A DNA stretch of 64,000 bases from Pseudogemmobacter bohemicus (GCF_003290025.1 NZ_QNHG01000001.1:177843-241842), one strand, 5' to 3'; positions 1 to 9,365 are shown, counted from the stretch's first letter. The notes: generated by a model not told the origin, from the sequence alone. Numbers and translations are program-made.

Positions 1-184
1 TGTTCTGCACCGCAACGCGCTGCGTCTCAAAGCGCATCACATCGACCGCGATGCCGCCCAGCACGATCATCCAGAAGAAGAAAAACACCATCACCGCGCC
101 GATGGAGCCGCGCTCCTCCCGGGCGAACTGCTGCATCTGGCGCGCAAGGCGCACAGTCAGTCCTTCAAATGCAATGTTCTTCAT
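1..184 (-). CDS. TadE/TadG-like pilus assembly protein, N-terminal part
   Basis: The first 61 residues of a gene that runs off the left edge. A short basic and polar start is followed by FAREERGSIGAVMVFFFW and a hydrophobic helix ending near GGIAVDVMRFE. That pattern of an acidic/basic 'EERGS' entry, one transmembrane helix and then 'DVMR.E' is typical of the TadE/TadG-like Flp pilus assembly family, whose members are anchored in the inner membrane with a periplasmic C-terminus. The start ATG is the first one in frame. Family assignment rests only on this N-terminus, so TadG against a shorter TadE-like protein cannot be decided here. Confidence 0.6.
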   Translation of the reverse strand, partial: MKNIAFEGLTVRLARQMQQFAREERGSIGAVMVFFFFWMIVLGGIAVDVMRFETQRVAVQN

Positions 185-634
185 CCAACCACGTCCCTGT
201 TCCCCGGGCTGTCTGTCAGCCGGTTCATTTACCAAATAAAAGCCTGCAACCCGGCAAAGCCGCATCGCCCCCCGGCATGCTGCATTTGAAATCCGGGCGT
301 TCTGGCCCATGGTGAAACTGCCTCATTCTTCCGCCGGAATTGTGGCGGAGCTTCGTTCCGGGCCGGACTTTCCGGTGTCAAAGAAACGATGAACCCGCCC
401 AAATTTGGATTGTGCGGTGAGAGTGAACAGCCCTGCGCAACCCGAAGGGGAATTCGCGGCCGTTAATTCTTTACAAAACATTGACCGATACGAATCACTT
501 TGCCGAAAACCCGCTGCAACCAGTCCAGGTCTGACTGTTTTTTGATCATTCTGGGCCTTGGGTCAGGCAGAAAGAACGGTAACTCTGTGAAGACATGGCG
601 GGAGGCCATGGTTTACCCCCGGAGGAGTTTCACG
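185..634. other. Intergenic region between the Tad-like gene and the dehydrogenase
   Basis: About 450 bases between two divergent genes. It should carry promoters for both. The stretch around 455-510 is AT-richer than its surroundings and is the most likely place for the promoter of the + strand gene. I see no convincing coding region, operator repeat or RNA gene. A + strand reading frame extends the dehydrogenase upstream to position 500, but it lacks a ribosome binding site and adds residues unlike the family. Confidence 0.4.
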
Positions 635-2068
635 ATGCTGCAGACCGCTGACGAGCCGAGTTTCCGCGATTCCGTTGATCTGATGTTCAGCCGCGCGGTT
701 CGGCTGATGGATCTGAGCCCGGGGCTTGAGCAGAAGATCCGGGTCTGCAACTCGACCTATACGGTGCGGTTCGGTGTGCGTCTGCGCGGCAAGATCGAGA
801 CCTTCACCGGCTATCGCTCGGTCCATTCCGAACATATGGAGCCGGTGAAGGGCGGCATCCGCTATGCGCTTTCCGTCCACCAGGACGAGGTTGAGGCGCT
901 GGCGGCGCTGATGACCTATAAATGCGCTCTGGTGGAAACGCCGTTCGGGGGCTCGAAGGGCGGGCTCTGCGTCGACCCGCGCCAGTGGGAAGAGCATGAG
1001 CTGGAGCTGATCACCCGCCGCTTTGCCTATGAGCTGATCAAGCGTGACCTGATCCATCCGGCGCAGAATGTGCCGGCCCCGGATATGGGGACGGGCGAGC
1101 GGGAAATGGCCTGGATCGCCGATCAATATGCGCGGATGAACACCACCGATATCAACGCGAAAGCCTGCGTCACCGGCAAGCCACCGCATGCCGGCGGCAT
1201 CCAGGGCCGGGTCGAGGCCACCGGGCGCGGCGTGCAATATGCGCTGCGCGAGTTCTTCCGCCATCCGGGTGATGTGGCGCTGACCGGGCTGACGGCCGGG
1301 CTGGGGGGCAAGACGGTGATCGTCCAGGGCCTTGGCAATGTGGGCTATCACGCGGCGAAATTCCTTTCCGAGGAAGATGGCTGCAAGATCATCGGCATTA
1401 TCGAGCGCGATGGCGCGCTGAGCGATGCGAAAGGCCTTGATGTCGAGGCCGTGCGCGACTGGATCGCCCGCAATGGCGGCGTGAAAGGCTTCCCCGGCGG
1501 CACCTTTATCGAAAACGGCGCCAGCCTGCTGGAAGGGGAATGCGACCTCCTGATCCCCGCCGCGATGGAAGGCGTGATCAACAAGACCAATGCCGACCGC
1601 ATCCGCGCGCCGCTGATCATCGAGGCCGCCAATGGTCCGATCACCTTTGGCGGCGATGAAATCCTGCGCCTCAAGGGCAAGATCATCATCCCCGATATGT
1701 ATGCCAATGCCGGTGGCGTGACGGTGTCCTATTTCGAATGGGTCAAGAACCTTTCGCATATCCGCTTTGGCCGCATGCAGCGGCGGGCGGAAGAGGCGCG
1801 CTCGCGGCTGCTGGTCGAGGAGCTTGAACGGTTGTCCTCGGATCGCGGTCTCGGCTGGACGCTGGCGGATGACTTCAAAGAGCGGTTCCTGCAGGGCTCG
1901 GACGAGCTGGCGCTGGTGCGCTCCGGTCTCGATGACACGATGCGCACCGCCTATCAGTCGATGCGCGAGGTCTGGCATGGCCGCGAGGATGTCGAGGATC
2001 TGCGCACCGCCGCCTATATCGTCGCCATCGACCGGGTGGCGAAGACCTACCGGTCCAAGGGCCTGTAA
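635..2068 (+). CDS. Glu/Leu/Phe/Val dehydrogenase (probable NAD-type glutamate dehydrogenase)
   Basis: A 477-residue amino-acid dehydrogenase that interconverts glutamate and 2-oxoglutarate plus ammonium, or acts on a related amino acid, in the cytosol. The N-terminal domain has the substrate signature PVKGGIRY (about residues 70-77), the lysine-bearing TYKCALV and GGSKGG segments (K96, K108) and PAPDMGTGEREM with the catalytic aspartate. The C-terminal Rossmann domain shows GLGNVG, followed by an E-R-D stretch consistent with NAD preference. I chose the ATG preceded by GGAGGAG at 621-627; an upstream extension to 500 has no such site. The gene looks monocistronic. Substrate cannot be fixed between glutamate and branched-chain amino acids from motifs alone. 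Confidence 0.85.
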   Translation: MLQTADEPSFRDSVDLMFSRAVRLMDLSPGLEQKIRVCNSTYTVRFGVRLRGKIETFTGYRSVHSEHMEPVKGGIRYALSVHQDEVEALAALMTYKCALVETPFGGSKGGLCVDPRQWEEHELELITRRFAYELIKRDLIHPAQNVPAPDMGTGEREMAWIADQYARMNTTDINAKACVTGKPPHAGGIQGRVEATGRGVQYALREFFRHPGDVALTGLTAGLGGKTVIVQGLGNVGYHAAKFLSEEDGCKIIGIIERDGALSDAKGLDVEAVRDWIARNGGVKGFPGGTFIENGASLLEGECDLLIPAAMEGVINKTNADRIRAPLIIEAANGPITFGGDEILRLKGKIIIPDMYANAGGVTVSYFEWVKNLSHIRFGRMQRRAEEARSRLLVEELERLSSDRGLGWTLADDFKERFLQGSDELALVRSGLDDTMRTAYQSMREVWHGREDVEDLRTAAYIVAIDRVAKTYRSKGL

Positions 2069-3156
2069 GGGCGGGGGGTCTTTAGGGCGGGGGCGGGCGC
2101 GAAACCCGGCCCGCCTGATGGCTGCGGGCCGGGGCGTTCCGGGGCCGCGCCCGCGGCCCGACCTGTGGTTCGCGGCTGTCGTCCGGCGCCGCAACAGCCC
2201 GGCGCCGCAACAGACTGGCGGAGCATCAGACTGGCGGTGCTGAAATCGAAACGGCAGACACCGCCCGATCTGCGGCGGCTTGCGGCCATAAGCCGGAGGC
2301 GGCGGACTTCTCGCGGCGCATCACGCGCCAGGCCTCGCCGAAACTCTGCCAGCTCAATGTCACAGGCTGCGCGACCAGTGGTTTTTACCCTTCGCCTCTG
2401 CGCGCCGGGGTGGCCCGATCTGCCGCTGTCTTCGGTGACGACCTCCGTGACACCGCTGTCGCGGGAGGGGCAGAGGCGAAACCCTCTCTCGCAGGCCGAA
2501 AGCCGCCCCGGCGCCGTTCTGCGCTGCCGGTGCCATCGCCTGCGGGCAGGAGCCCCGCCGCTTTGCCTCCGTCAGGCCAAAGGGCGTCGCCGCTGCAACC
2601 GGGTTCCCCTCGCCCCGGGGCCCCGGTATCGGCAGGATGCTGACCATGATCGGATATCCCTGCGGCGGTGCCAGGGGCGCCCTTGCGCCACCCCCCCGCA
2701 GCATTTTCGCTTTGATCCGGGTCAAGAAGCCGAAATCCGGACCGCAACTGAAAACCGGCCCCGCTCCGCGACCAGCTTTCATGCGCGCTTTGCCGCCGGC
2801 CCCGGATCATCCCGCAGGCAAAGGTCGGGGCCGATCCGACATCATCAGCCAGCCCGACACATCCGATACCGCGATCAGCCTGGCCGTCACCCTCCCATCG
2901 GGGTTGTGGCCAGCGCTGCGACAACGCGCGGTTTTCATCGGCCTGTCGCCCGCATTGGCATCAGGCAAAGATCCGCGACGGGCAGGGAAAGCCGCGCTCC
3001 GGGCGCCGGATGTGCCGGACATCCTGCCCTGCAGGAGCCATATGCGGCAAGTGGCCCCGGGTTGCGCTCGCCTGGTGCGGACGGGGGGATCGCGCATCCC
3101 GTTGTAATCCTCCCGGCTTCGCTGTCAGATAGGGCCGAGGATTCCCGAGGTGCGAG
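2069..3156. other. Gene-poor region with short tandem repeats
   Basis: About 1.1 kb with reading frames on both strands but none with a recognisable domain, a good ribosome binding site or a coherent protein composition. Directly after the dehydrogenase, GGCGGGC and GCCCGCC (about 2093-2115) can form a hairpin that may end its transcript. A 16-base unit beginning CCGGCGCCGC is repeated in tandem at 2183-2198 and 2199-2213, followed by two copies of CAGACTGGCGG-like sequence. The last part should hold the promoter of the sarcosine oxidase operon. I saw no transposase or phage remnant. Confidence 0.4.
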
Positions 3157-4407
3157 ATGCGTTACTCAGGCTGGAAAGTCGTTCTCGAAGGTCTGCGTGG
3201 CAATCGCGGCTGGAAACCGGCCTGGCGCGATCCGGCGCCGAAAGCGCATTATGATGCGGTGATCATCGGCGGCGGCGGTCATGGGCTTTCCACCGCCTAT
3301 TACCTCGCCAAGAACCATGGCATGACCAATATCGCCGTGCTGGAAAAGGGCTATCTCGGCGGCGGCAACGTGGGCCGCAACACCACCATCGTGCGCGCCA
3401 ATTACTTCCTGCCGGGGAATTCCGAATTCTATTCGCACAGCCTGAAGCTCTGGGAGGGGCTGGAGGCCGATCTGAACTACAACGTGATGCACAGCCAGCG
3501 CGGGCTGATCAATCTTTTCCATTCCGACGGTCAGCGCGATGCTTTTGCGCGGCGCGGCAATGCGATGATCAACCAGGGCGATGATGCGGTGCTGCTGGAC
3601 CAGGACGGCGTGCGCGAGCTGTTGCCGTATCTCGATTTCGAACAGACCCGCTTTCCGGTCTATGGCGGGCTTTTGCACCCGAGGGGCGGCACCGCCCGCC
3701 ATGATGCCGTGGCCTGGGGCTATGCGCGGGGAGCCGATCGCCGGGGCGTCGATCTGATCCAGAATTGCGAGGTCACCGGCATCGACATCGAAGGGGGCAA
3801 GGTGCGCGGCGTCCAGACCACGCGCGGCGTCATCCGCGCCGACAAGGTCGCGATCATCACCGCCGGCCGCTCGGGTCAGGTCGCGGCGATGGCGGGGATG
3901 CGGCTGCCGGTGGAATCCCACATCCTTCAGGCCTTCGTGACCGAAGGGCTGAAGCCGGTGATCGACCATGTGATCAGCTTCGGCATGGGGCATTTCTATA
4001 TCAGCCAGTCCGACAAGGGTGGCCTCGTCTTCGGCGGCGATCTGGATTTCTACACCTCTTACGCGCAGCGCGGCAATCTGCCCATGGTCGAACATGTGAT
4101 GGAGGCCGGCATGACGCTCATGCCAATGATCGGGCGCGCGAAAGTGCTGCGCTCCTGGGGGGGGGTGATGGATATGACGCCGGATGGCTCTCCGATCATC
4201 GACAAGACCCATATTGACGGGCTGTTTCTCGACTGCGGCTGGAACTATGGCGGCTTCAAAGCGGTGCCGGCCTCGGGCTGGTGCATGGCGCATCTGATGG
4301 CCACCAATGAGAGCCACGAAGTCGCCCGCCGCTTCCGCCTGAACCGCTTCGCGACCGGCCACCTCCTCGATGAGGAAGGCACCGGCAGCCAGCATAACCT
4401 GCATTGA
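3157..4407 (+). CDS. soxB: Sarcosine oxidase subunit beta
   Basis: A 416-residue FAD/FMN subunit of heterotetrameric sarcosine oxidase, which oxidatively demethylates sarcosine to glycine and passes the methyl group to tetrahydrofolate. The N-terminal FAD-binding motif VIIGGGGHGLSTAYYL is clear at about residues 35-50, followed by LEKG and GGGNVGRNTT. The segment GGTARHDAVAWGYA contains His182, which lines up with the histidine that covalently binds FMN in characterised beta subunits. Length is normal. It opens the operon soxB-(three small secreted genes)-soxD-soxA-soxG, all in the same direction. The start is preceded by a purine-rich GAGGTGCGAG. Confidence 0.95.
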   Translation: MRYSGWKVVLEGLRGNRGWKPAWRDPAPKAHYDAVIIGGGGHGLSTAYYLAKNHGMTNIAVLEKGYLGGGNVGRNTTIVRANYFLPGNSEFYSHSLKLWEGLEADLNYNVMHSQRGLINLFHSDGQRDAFARRGNAMINQGDDAVLLDQDGVRELLPYLDFEQTRFPVYGGLLHPRGGTARHDAVAWGYARGADRRGVDLIQNCEVTGIDIEGGKVRGVQTTRGVIRADKVAIITAGRSGQVAAMAGMRLPVESHILQAFVTEGLKPVIDHVISFGMGHFYISQSDKGGLVFGGDLDFYTSYAQRGNLPMVEHVMEAGMTLMPMIGRAKVLRSWGGVMDMTPDGSPIIDKTHIDGLFLDCGWNYGGFKAVPASGWCMAHLMATNESHEVARRFRLNRFATGHLLDEEGTGSQHNLH

Positions 4408-4414
4408 GGGGCAG

Positions 4415-5002
4415 ATGCGCACGCTTGCCCTCCTGCTGATCGCTTTGACCGGATCCGGCACCGCGCCGGCACTGGCCGATGTTGATCTCTGTTCCCCTGA
4501 CTTTCGCGCCACAGAATGGGGGCCGGAAGACCCCGGCTGCCTCGTCGCGCGCGAGATCCGCAGAGCGTTGCGAATCGCGGGTATCAAAGAGCCCTGCCGT
4601 ATCGCGCCGGTGATGACGGGCCTTCGGGCCGAGATACACGGCATTCGTGATCAGGATGCGCTTTCCGGCGCGCCCCTCAGTTGGCCACCGGAGGGACCGG
4701 TGCCGCTTGCGCTGACCCGCGTGCGGCTCAGTTTTCCGCTGGAGGCGCGTGAGGCGATCCTTGCCACCCAGACTGCTGATGGCGGCGGTGGTAGCGCATG
4801 GAAGACTGCGCTGGCACAGCGTTTGACCCAAAATGACTGTCGCTCCGGAAAGGGTGAATTCATCCGGGCGGGTGGGGTGATCGGCTATGAGGTTTACCTC
4901 GAATTTCAGGCCGCTGATCTTTCCGCAGCCAATTTCTTTGATGAGCCTCCTGTGGCTCCGCAATCGCCGCTTGCAAGCCTGCGGATCTCTGAATGTCCCT
5001 GA
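4415..5002 (+). CDS. Secreted protein of unknown function inside the sox operon
   Basis: A 195-residue protein that starts 7 bases after soxB, with GAGGGG just upstream of the ATG. The N-terminus MRTLALLLIALTGSGTAPALA is a classical signal peptide, with likely cleavage before DVDLC. The mature part has few cysteines (the DLC, PGC, PCR and NDC contexts) and no domain I recognise. Its position directly between soxB and the small cysteine-rich paralogs suggests co-transcription, but a periplasmic product has no known role in cytoplasmic sarcosine oxidation. An in-frame upstream start within soxB would destroy the signal peptide, so it was rejected. Confidence 0.65.
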   Translation: MRTLALLLIALTGSGTAPALADVDLCSPDFRATEWGPEDPGCLVAREIRRALRIAGIKEPCRIAPVMTGLRAEIHGIRDQDALSGAPLSWPPEGPVPLALTRVRLSFPLEAREAILATQTADGGGGSAWKTALAQRLTQNDCRSGKGEFIRAGGVIGYEVYLEFQAADLSAANFFDEPPVAPQSPLASLRISECP

Positions 5003-5038
5003 TTCCGGCTGTCCCCAACTGAACAAAGGGAGCGCCTG

Positions 5039-5527
5039 ATGCGCCGCATGATGTCTACCGCTCTTGCCCTGGCGATTGCACCGCCCGCCCTCGCACGGGA
5101 ACCGCTGGGCTGCTTCGCCCGCGACTATTCCGCCGCGCATCTGGGCAAGAACCCGAACCAGCATGTCGCGGCGCTCCGGCTGAATTTCCGCCGCAGCCCC
5201 GATACCGACTACCTGCTGGTCGATGTGATCGGCCGCTTCGCCGATCAGGGCAGGGCGAGGCGCGAGGGGCCTGGCGGCGCGTATTTCACGCAAGGCGCCT
5301 TTTGCAACGAGCAAAAAGACGGCATCCTGTGCATGGTCGAATGTGATGGCGGCACCTTCCTGATCCGCTCGTTCACAGGCGACCAGCTGGAAATCTCCAC
5401 CGATTATTTCGCGCTCCGGAATGGCGAGGGCTGCGAGGCGATCTCGGATCTGGCCGAAACCGATGGACGCAAAACCACCTGTCGCCTGGCACGCGCCGAT
5501 GCCGCCACCTGCCGGGGAGTTGACTGA
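5039..5527 (+). CDS. Small cysteine-rich secreted protein, tandem paralog 1
   Basis: A 162-residue protein with a signal peptide (MRRMMSTALALAIAPPALA) and a mature domain that begins REPLGCFARDY. The mature part keeps a framework shared with the next gene: CFARDY near the start, GQGRA/DQGRA in the middle, ECDGG-type and C-x-V-E-C segments, GDxLEI, EGC..SDL and a KTTCRL tail. The spaced cysteines suggest disulfides and a periplasmic or secreted fold. I do not recognise a named family. It lies in the sarcosine oxidase operon, and its stop codon is separated from the next start by a single base. Confidence 0.65.
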   Translation: MRRMMSTALALAIAPPALAREPLGCFARDYSAAHLGKNPNQHVAALRLNFRRSPDTDYLLVDVIGRFADQGRARREGPGGAYFTQGAFCNEQKDGILCMVECDGGTFLIRSFTGDQLEISTDYFALRNGEGCEAISDLAETDGRKTTCRLARADAATCRGVD

Positions 5528-5528
5528 C

Positions 5529-6047
5529 ATGCACGTTCTGACCGCTCTTGCTCCTGCCGCCCTGAACACTTCTGCCGCTGTGATCGCCGGCCCGGCCCTT
5601 GCCCGGATCCCGCAGGGCTGTTTTGCCCGCGACTATCCGGTAGGCCATCCGGTCAAAAAAACGAAACACCATGTCGCCTCGCTCAGGATCAGCCCTGGGC
5701 CCGCCCCCCGGGGCAATGGCTATGTCACCGCCACCGGCCGCTTCTCGGGTCAGGGCCGCGCCAGCACCGAGGGGATCGCGAAACGCAGCTGCCGCCAGAT
5801 CGCCTTCTGTGGTGAGACCGGCGGCAAAACCACCTGCCAGGTCGAATGCGATGGCAGCAGTTTCACCATCCGCAGCGCCCAAGGCGACAGTCTTGAAATC
5901 GAAACGCACAGCTTCACCCGCGACGTCCCGGGCGTCGGGGCAGAGGAAGGTTGTGGCGGGCTCAGCGACCTGCCCGAAGAGGGCAGCGGCAAAACCACCT
6001 GCCGCCTGACCCGCGCCCCCGCTTCGGCCTGCCCGGGCCTGGAGTAG
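5529..6047 (+). CDS. Small cysteine-rich secreted protein, tandem paralog 2
   Basis: A 172-residue protein starting one base after the stop of its paralog. The N-terminus MHVLTALAPAALNTSAAVIA is hydrophobic and leads to GPALARIPQGCFARDY, so a signal peptide ending near ALA is likely though less classical than in the first copy. It shares with the upstream gene the CFARDY start, the GQGRAS segment, CQVECDGSSF, GDSLEIE, EGCGGLSDL and GKTTCRLTRA. This shows a tandem duplication followed by divergence. Function unknown. A longer reading frame begins inside the preceding gene, but the ATG given here keeps the leader and fits the tight spacing. Confidence 0.65.
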   Translation: MHVLTALAPAALNTSAAVIAGPALARIPQGCFARDYPVGHPVKKTKHHVASLRISPGPAPRGNGYVTATGRFSGQGRASTEGIAKRSCRQIAFCGETGGKTTCQVECDGSSFTIRSAQGDSLEIETHSFTRDVPGVGAEEGCGGLSDLPEEGSGKTTCRLTRAPASACPGLE

Positions 6048-6169
6048 ACCGATGCCGTTGTATTCATCTGTCCGGAAATATCCCGGGGTGAGGCCCGCAA
6101 GGGCCGAGGGGCAGCGCCCCTCTTTGCGCCCCTGGCCACACCCCCGCCGTCCAATGCGGAGAGCCTGAT

Positions 6170-6448
6170 ATGCGACTGACCTGCCCGCTTTGCGGCCCGC
6201 GTGATCGCCGGGAATTCACTTATTACGGGGCCGGGGATTATCTCAGCCGCCCCGACCCCGGCGCGCCCGCTGAGGCATGGGACAATTACCTCCACCTGCG
6301 CGACAACCCTGCCGGGCCGACCCGTGATCTCTGGTATCACGACCAGGGCTGTGCCGCCTGGCTTCTGGTCAGCCGCAACACGATCACCCATGAAATCACC
6401 GGCGTCGAGCTGGTGGCGGATCGCAAAGGGGGCCGGGATGAGGCTTGA
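6170..6448 (+). CDS. soxD: Sarcosine oxidase subunit delta
   Basis: A 92-residue zinc-binding subunit of heterotetrameric sarcosine oxidase. The N-terminal MRLTCPLCGPRDRREFTY carries the C-x2-C pair, and the later YHDQGCAAW supplies the histidine and cysteine expected to complete the zinc site. WYHDQGC and LVSRNT are strongly conserved in the family. Length is typical. The 3' end overlaps the start of soxA by 11 bases, which implies translational coupling. About 120 non-coding bases separate it from the preceding secreted-protein gene, so a separate internal promoter is possible. Confidence 0.95.
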   Translation: MRLTCPLCGPRDRREFTYYGAGDYLSRPDPGAPAEAWDNYLHLRDNPAGPTRDLWYHDQGCAAWLLVSRNTITHEITGVELVADRKGGRDEA

Positions 6449-9365
6449 GGGCAAAGGCATCATCGACCGCTCACGCGAGGTGAGGTTCCGCTTTGACGGG
6501 CGCGACTATACCGGGTTCAGGGGGGATACGCTGGCTTCGGCCCTGCTGGCCAATGGGGTGAAACTCTTCGGGCGCTCGTTCAAATATCACCGCCCGCGCG
6601 GCGTGCTGACGGCGGGATCGGAAGAGCCGAACGCGCTGGTCGAGGTGATCGGAAAAACCAGCCGCACCCCCAATACCCGCGCCACGATGCAAGAGATTTT
6701 CGACGGGCTGGAAAGCCGCAGCCAGAACCGGCTCGGCAGCCTGCGCCATGATCTGATGGCGGTGAATGACCTGATCTCGCCCTTTCTCAGCGCCGGGTTC
6801 TACTACAAGACCTTCATGTGGCCGCGCCATTTCTGGGAGGGGCTTTACGAGCCCATTATCCGCCGCGCCGCGGGGCTTGGCAGTCTCGCAAAGGTCCATG
6901 ACGAGGGCGTTTACGAGAAGGCCTGGGCGCATTGTGACCTTCTGGTGATCGGGGCGGGGCCTGCCGGGCTGATGGCGGCGCTGACCGCCGCGCGGGCGGG
7001 GGCCGATGTGATCCTCACCGAGGAACAGCCGCTGACCGGCGGCCGCCTGATCGCGCAGGGCGGACTGATCGGTGGCGATCCGGTTGCGCAATGGGTGCAT
7101 GCGGTCGAGGCGGAACTGCGCAGCCTGCCCAATCTGCGCATAATGACCCGCACCACCGTGACCGGCGCCTATGACAATGGCACTTACGGCGCGCTGGAAC
7201 GCGTGGGCCTCCACCGCTCTCCCCGCCCCAATCTGCCCCGCGAATGTTTCTGGCGCATCGTGGCGAAACGCGCGGTTCTGACCTCGGGCGCGCAGGAGCG
7301 CCATATCGCTTTCCCGATGAATGACCGCCCCGGCATCATGCTGGCCTCGGCAGTGCAGACCTACCTCAACCGCTTCGGCGTAAGTCCTGGCAAGCGGGTG
7401 ACGCTGTTTGCCGCCAATGACCATGCCCGCCAGACCGCGCGCGATCTGATGGCCGCCGGTGTCCAGGTTGCGGCGATCATCGACCCGAGAGAGGATGCCT
7501 CGGTGGTCGAGGATTGCCCGGTCCATACCGGCGCGGTGGTGACCGATACCCGGGGCCGCCACGGGCTGAAGGCGATTACGGTGCGCAAAGGCTCCGAAAG
7601 CTTTCAGATCGAGACCGATTGCCTCGCGGTCTCGGGCGGCTGGAATCCGGCTTTGCACCTGACCTGCCACATGAATGCCCGCCCGCGCTGGTCCGAAGAA
7701 CTGGCGGCTTTCGTGCCGGTCGGGGGCGCGGTGCCGGGGCTGTCAGCGGCGGGTGCCGCGAATGGCAGCTTTTCCACCCATGGCGCGCTGGCCACCGGCA
7801 GGCTTGCGGCGGAACAGGCGCTGGCTGCGCTGGATCTGCGCGCCCCCGATCTCGCGCTGCCGGCGGCCGAGGATGCGCCTTACACCCAGCGGGCGATCTG
7901 GTCGGTCGAAGGGGCCAGCGGCGCAAAGGGCCGTGCCTGGCTCGATTTCGCCAATGATGTGACGGTCAAGGATGTGAAACTCTCGGCGGTCGAAAATTTC
8001 GCCAGCGTCGAGCATATGAAGCGTTACACGACGCAGGGCATGGCGCCGGATCAGGGCAAGAATTCGAATGTGGCGGCGCTGGCGGTGCTGGCCGATGCCA
8101 CCGGGCGCGGCATTCCCGAAACCGGCACCACCACCTTCCGCCCGCCTTATGTGCCGGTTTCCATCGCCGCGATGGGGGCAGGGGGCCGCGCCAAAGGCTT
8201 CGCGCCGGAACGTTTCCTGACCTCGGACCAGGCCTCGCGCGACCGGCTGGCACCGATGATCGAGGCCGGGCTCTGGTATCGCCCCTCGTATTTCCCGAAA
8301 CCGGGCGAGACCACCTGGCGCGAGGCCTGTGACCGCGAGGTCCTGATGGTGCGGGGCGCTGTCGGCGTCTGCGATGTCTCGACTTTGGGCAAGATCGACA
8401 TTCAGGGGCCGGATGCGGGGCGGTTTCTCGATCTGGTTTATACCAATACATTCAGCATTTTGCCGGTCGGAAAGGTGCGCTACGGGCTGATGCTGCGCGA
8501 AGATGGTCTTGTCATGGATGATGGCACCTCGGCGCGGCTGGCGGAAAACCATTACCTGATGACGACCACCACCGCGGCAGCGGGCCAGGTGATGCGCCAT
8601 CTCGATTTCGTGCAACAGGCCTTTTGCGCGACCTGGAAGCTGCGCATCATCTCGGTCACCGAGGCTTTCGCGCAATTTGCCGTGGCCGGGCCAAAGGCGC
8701 GCGCGCTGATCGACAGCGTGCTGGATCAGCCCCTGGGCGATCTGCCCTTCATGGGTGTCGTGCCGGTGACGGTCGGCGGTGTTCAGGCGCGGCTTTTCCG
8801 CATCTCGTTTTCCGGCGAAGAGGGCTATGAGCTGGCGGTGCCGGTCGATTACGGCGAGGCATTGTTCCGCGATCTGCTCGCCCGGGCCGAGACCATGGGC
8901 GGCGGCCCCTACGGGATGGAGGCGCTCAATGTCCTGCGGATCGAGAAGGGATTTCTGACCCATGCCGAGATCCATGGAAGGGTCTCGGCGGATGATGTGG
9001 GCCTCGCGGGCATGGTCAGCGCGAAGAAGGATTGTATCGGCAAGGCGGCCAGCCAGCGCCCAGGCCTCTGGGGACCCGAGCGCGAGCAGCTGGTCGGGCT
9101 GAAGGCCGGCGCGCCCGTTTCCGCCGGCGCGCATCTTTTCCGCCCCGGCTTTGCGGTCGAGCGCGAGAATGATCAGGGTTATGTCACTTCGGTCTGCTAC
9201 TCGCCGGTGCTGGACAGCTGGCTGGCGCTGGCCTTCCTGACCGATGGCCGGGCGCGGCATGGTGAAACGATCCGGCTGGTTGACCACCTGCGCGGCATTG
9301 ATGTGGAATGCGAAGTCACCCATCCGGTGTTCTTCGACCCTGATGGAGGGCGGATGCGTGGCTGA
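6438..9365 (+). CDS. soxA: Sarcosine oxidase subunit alpha
   Basis: A 975-residue subunit carrying the NAD- and tetrahydrofolate-binding parts of the enzyme. The N-terminus has the FRGDTLASALLANG and FGRSFKYHRPRG motifs of the ferredoxin-like domain. The Rossmann segment LLVIGAGPAGLMAALTAARAG lies at about residues 170-190. The C-terminal 400 residues match the aminomethyltransferase (GcvT-like) fold, with IEKGFLTHAEIHGRVSADD and the EEGYELAVP type of segment. The start ATG lies inside soxD, as usual for this operon, and the stop overlaps the GTG start of soxG by 8 bases. Full length and apparently intact. Confidence 0.95.
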   Translation: MRLEGKGIIDRSREVRFRFDGRDYTGFRGDTLASALLANGVKLFGRSFKYHRPRGVLTAGSEEPNALVEVIGKTSRTPNTRATMQEIFDGLESRSQNRLGSLRHDLMAVNDLISPFLSAGFYYKTFMWPRHFWEGLYEPIIRRAAGLGSLAKVHDEGVYEKAWAHCDLLVIGAGPAGLMAALTAARAGADVILTEEQPLTGGRLIAQGGLIGGDPVAQWVHAVEAELRSLPNLRIMTRTTVTGAYDNGTYGALERVGLHRSPRPNLPRECFWRIVAKRAVLTSGAQERHIAFPMNDRPGIMLASAVQTYLNRFGVSPGKRVTLFAANDHARQTARDLMAAGVQVAAIIDPREDASVVEDCPVHTGAVVTDTRGRHGLKAITVRKGSESFQIETDCLAVSGGWNPALHLTCHMNARPRWSEELAAFVPVGGAVPGLSAAGAANGSFSTHGALATGRLAAEQALAALDLRAPDLALPAAEDAPYTQRAIWSVEGASGAKGRAWLDFANDVTVKDVKLSAVENFASVEHMKRYTTQGMAPDQGKNSNVAALAVLADATGRGIPETGTTTFRPPYVPVSIAAMGAGGRAKGFAPERFLTSDQASRDRLAPMIEAGLWYRPSYFPKPGETTWREACDREVLMVRGAVGVCDVSTLGKIDIQGPDAGRFLDLVYTNTFSILPVGKVRYGLMLREDGLVMDDGTSARLAENHYLMTTTTAAAGQVMRHLDFVQQAFCATWKLRIISVTEAFAQFAVAGPKARALIDSVLDQPLGDLPFMGVVPVTVGGVQARLFRISFSGEEGYELAVPVDYGEALFRDLLARAETMGGGPYGMEALNVLRIEKGFLTHAEIHGRVSADDVGLAGMVSAKKDCIGKAASQRPGLWGPEREQLVGLKAGAPVSAGAHLFRPGFAVERENDQGYVTSVCYSPVLDSWLALAFLTDGRARHGETIRLVDHLRGIDVECEVTHPVFFDPDGGRMRG

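Noticed and set aside
563..2194. Long open frame (543 codons) on the minus strand opposite the dehydrogenase
   Set aside because: It mirrors the codon pattern of the real gene, is rich in H, R, D and G as such shadows are, and has no domain or ribosome binding site. The same holds for long antisense frames opposite soxB, soxA, phaC, thrS, ribD and mttB.
2165..3262. 365-codon + strand frame between gdh and soxB
   Set aside because: It is rich in R, P, A and S, lacks a start signal and overlaps the real soxB start out of frame.
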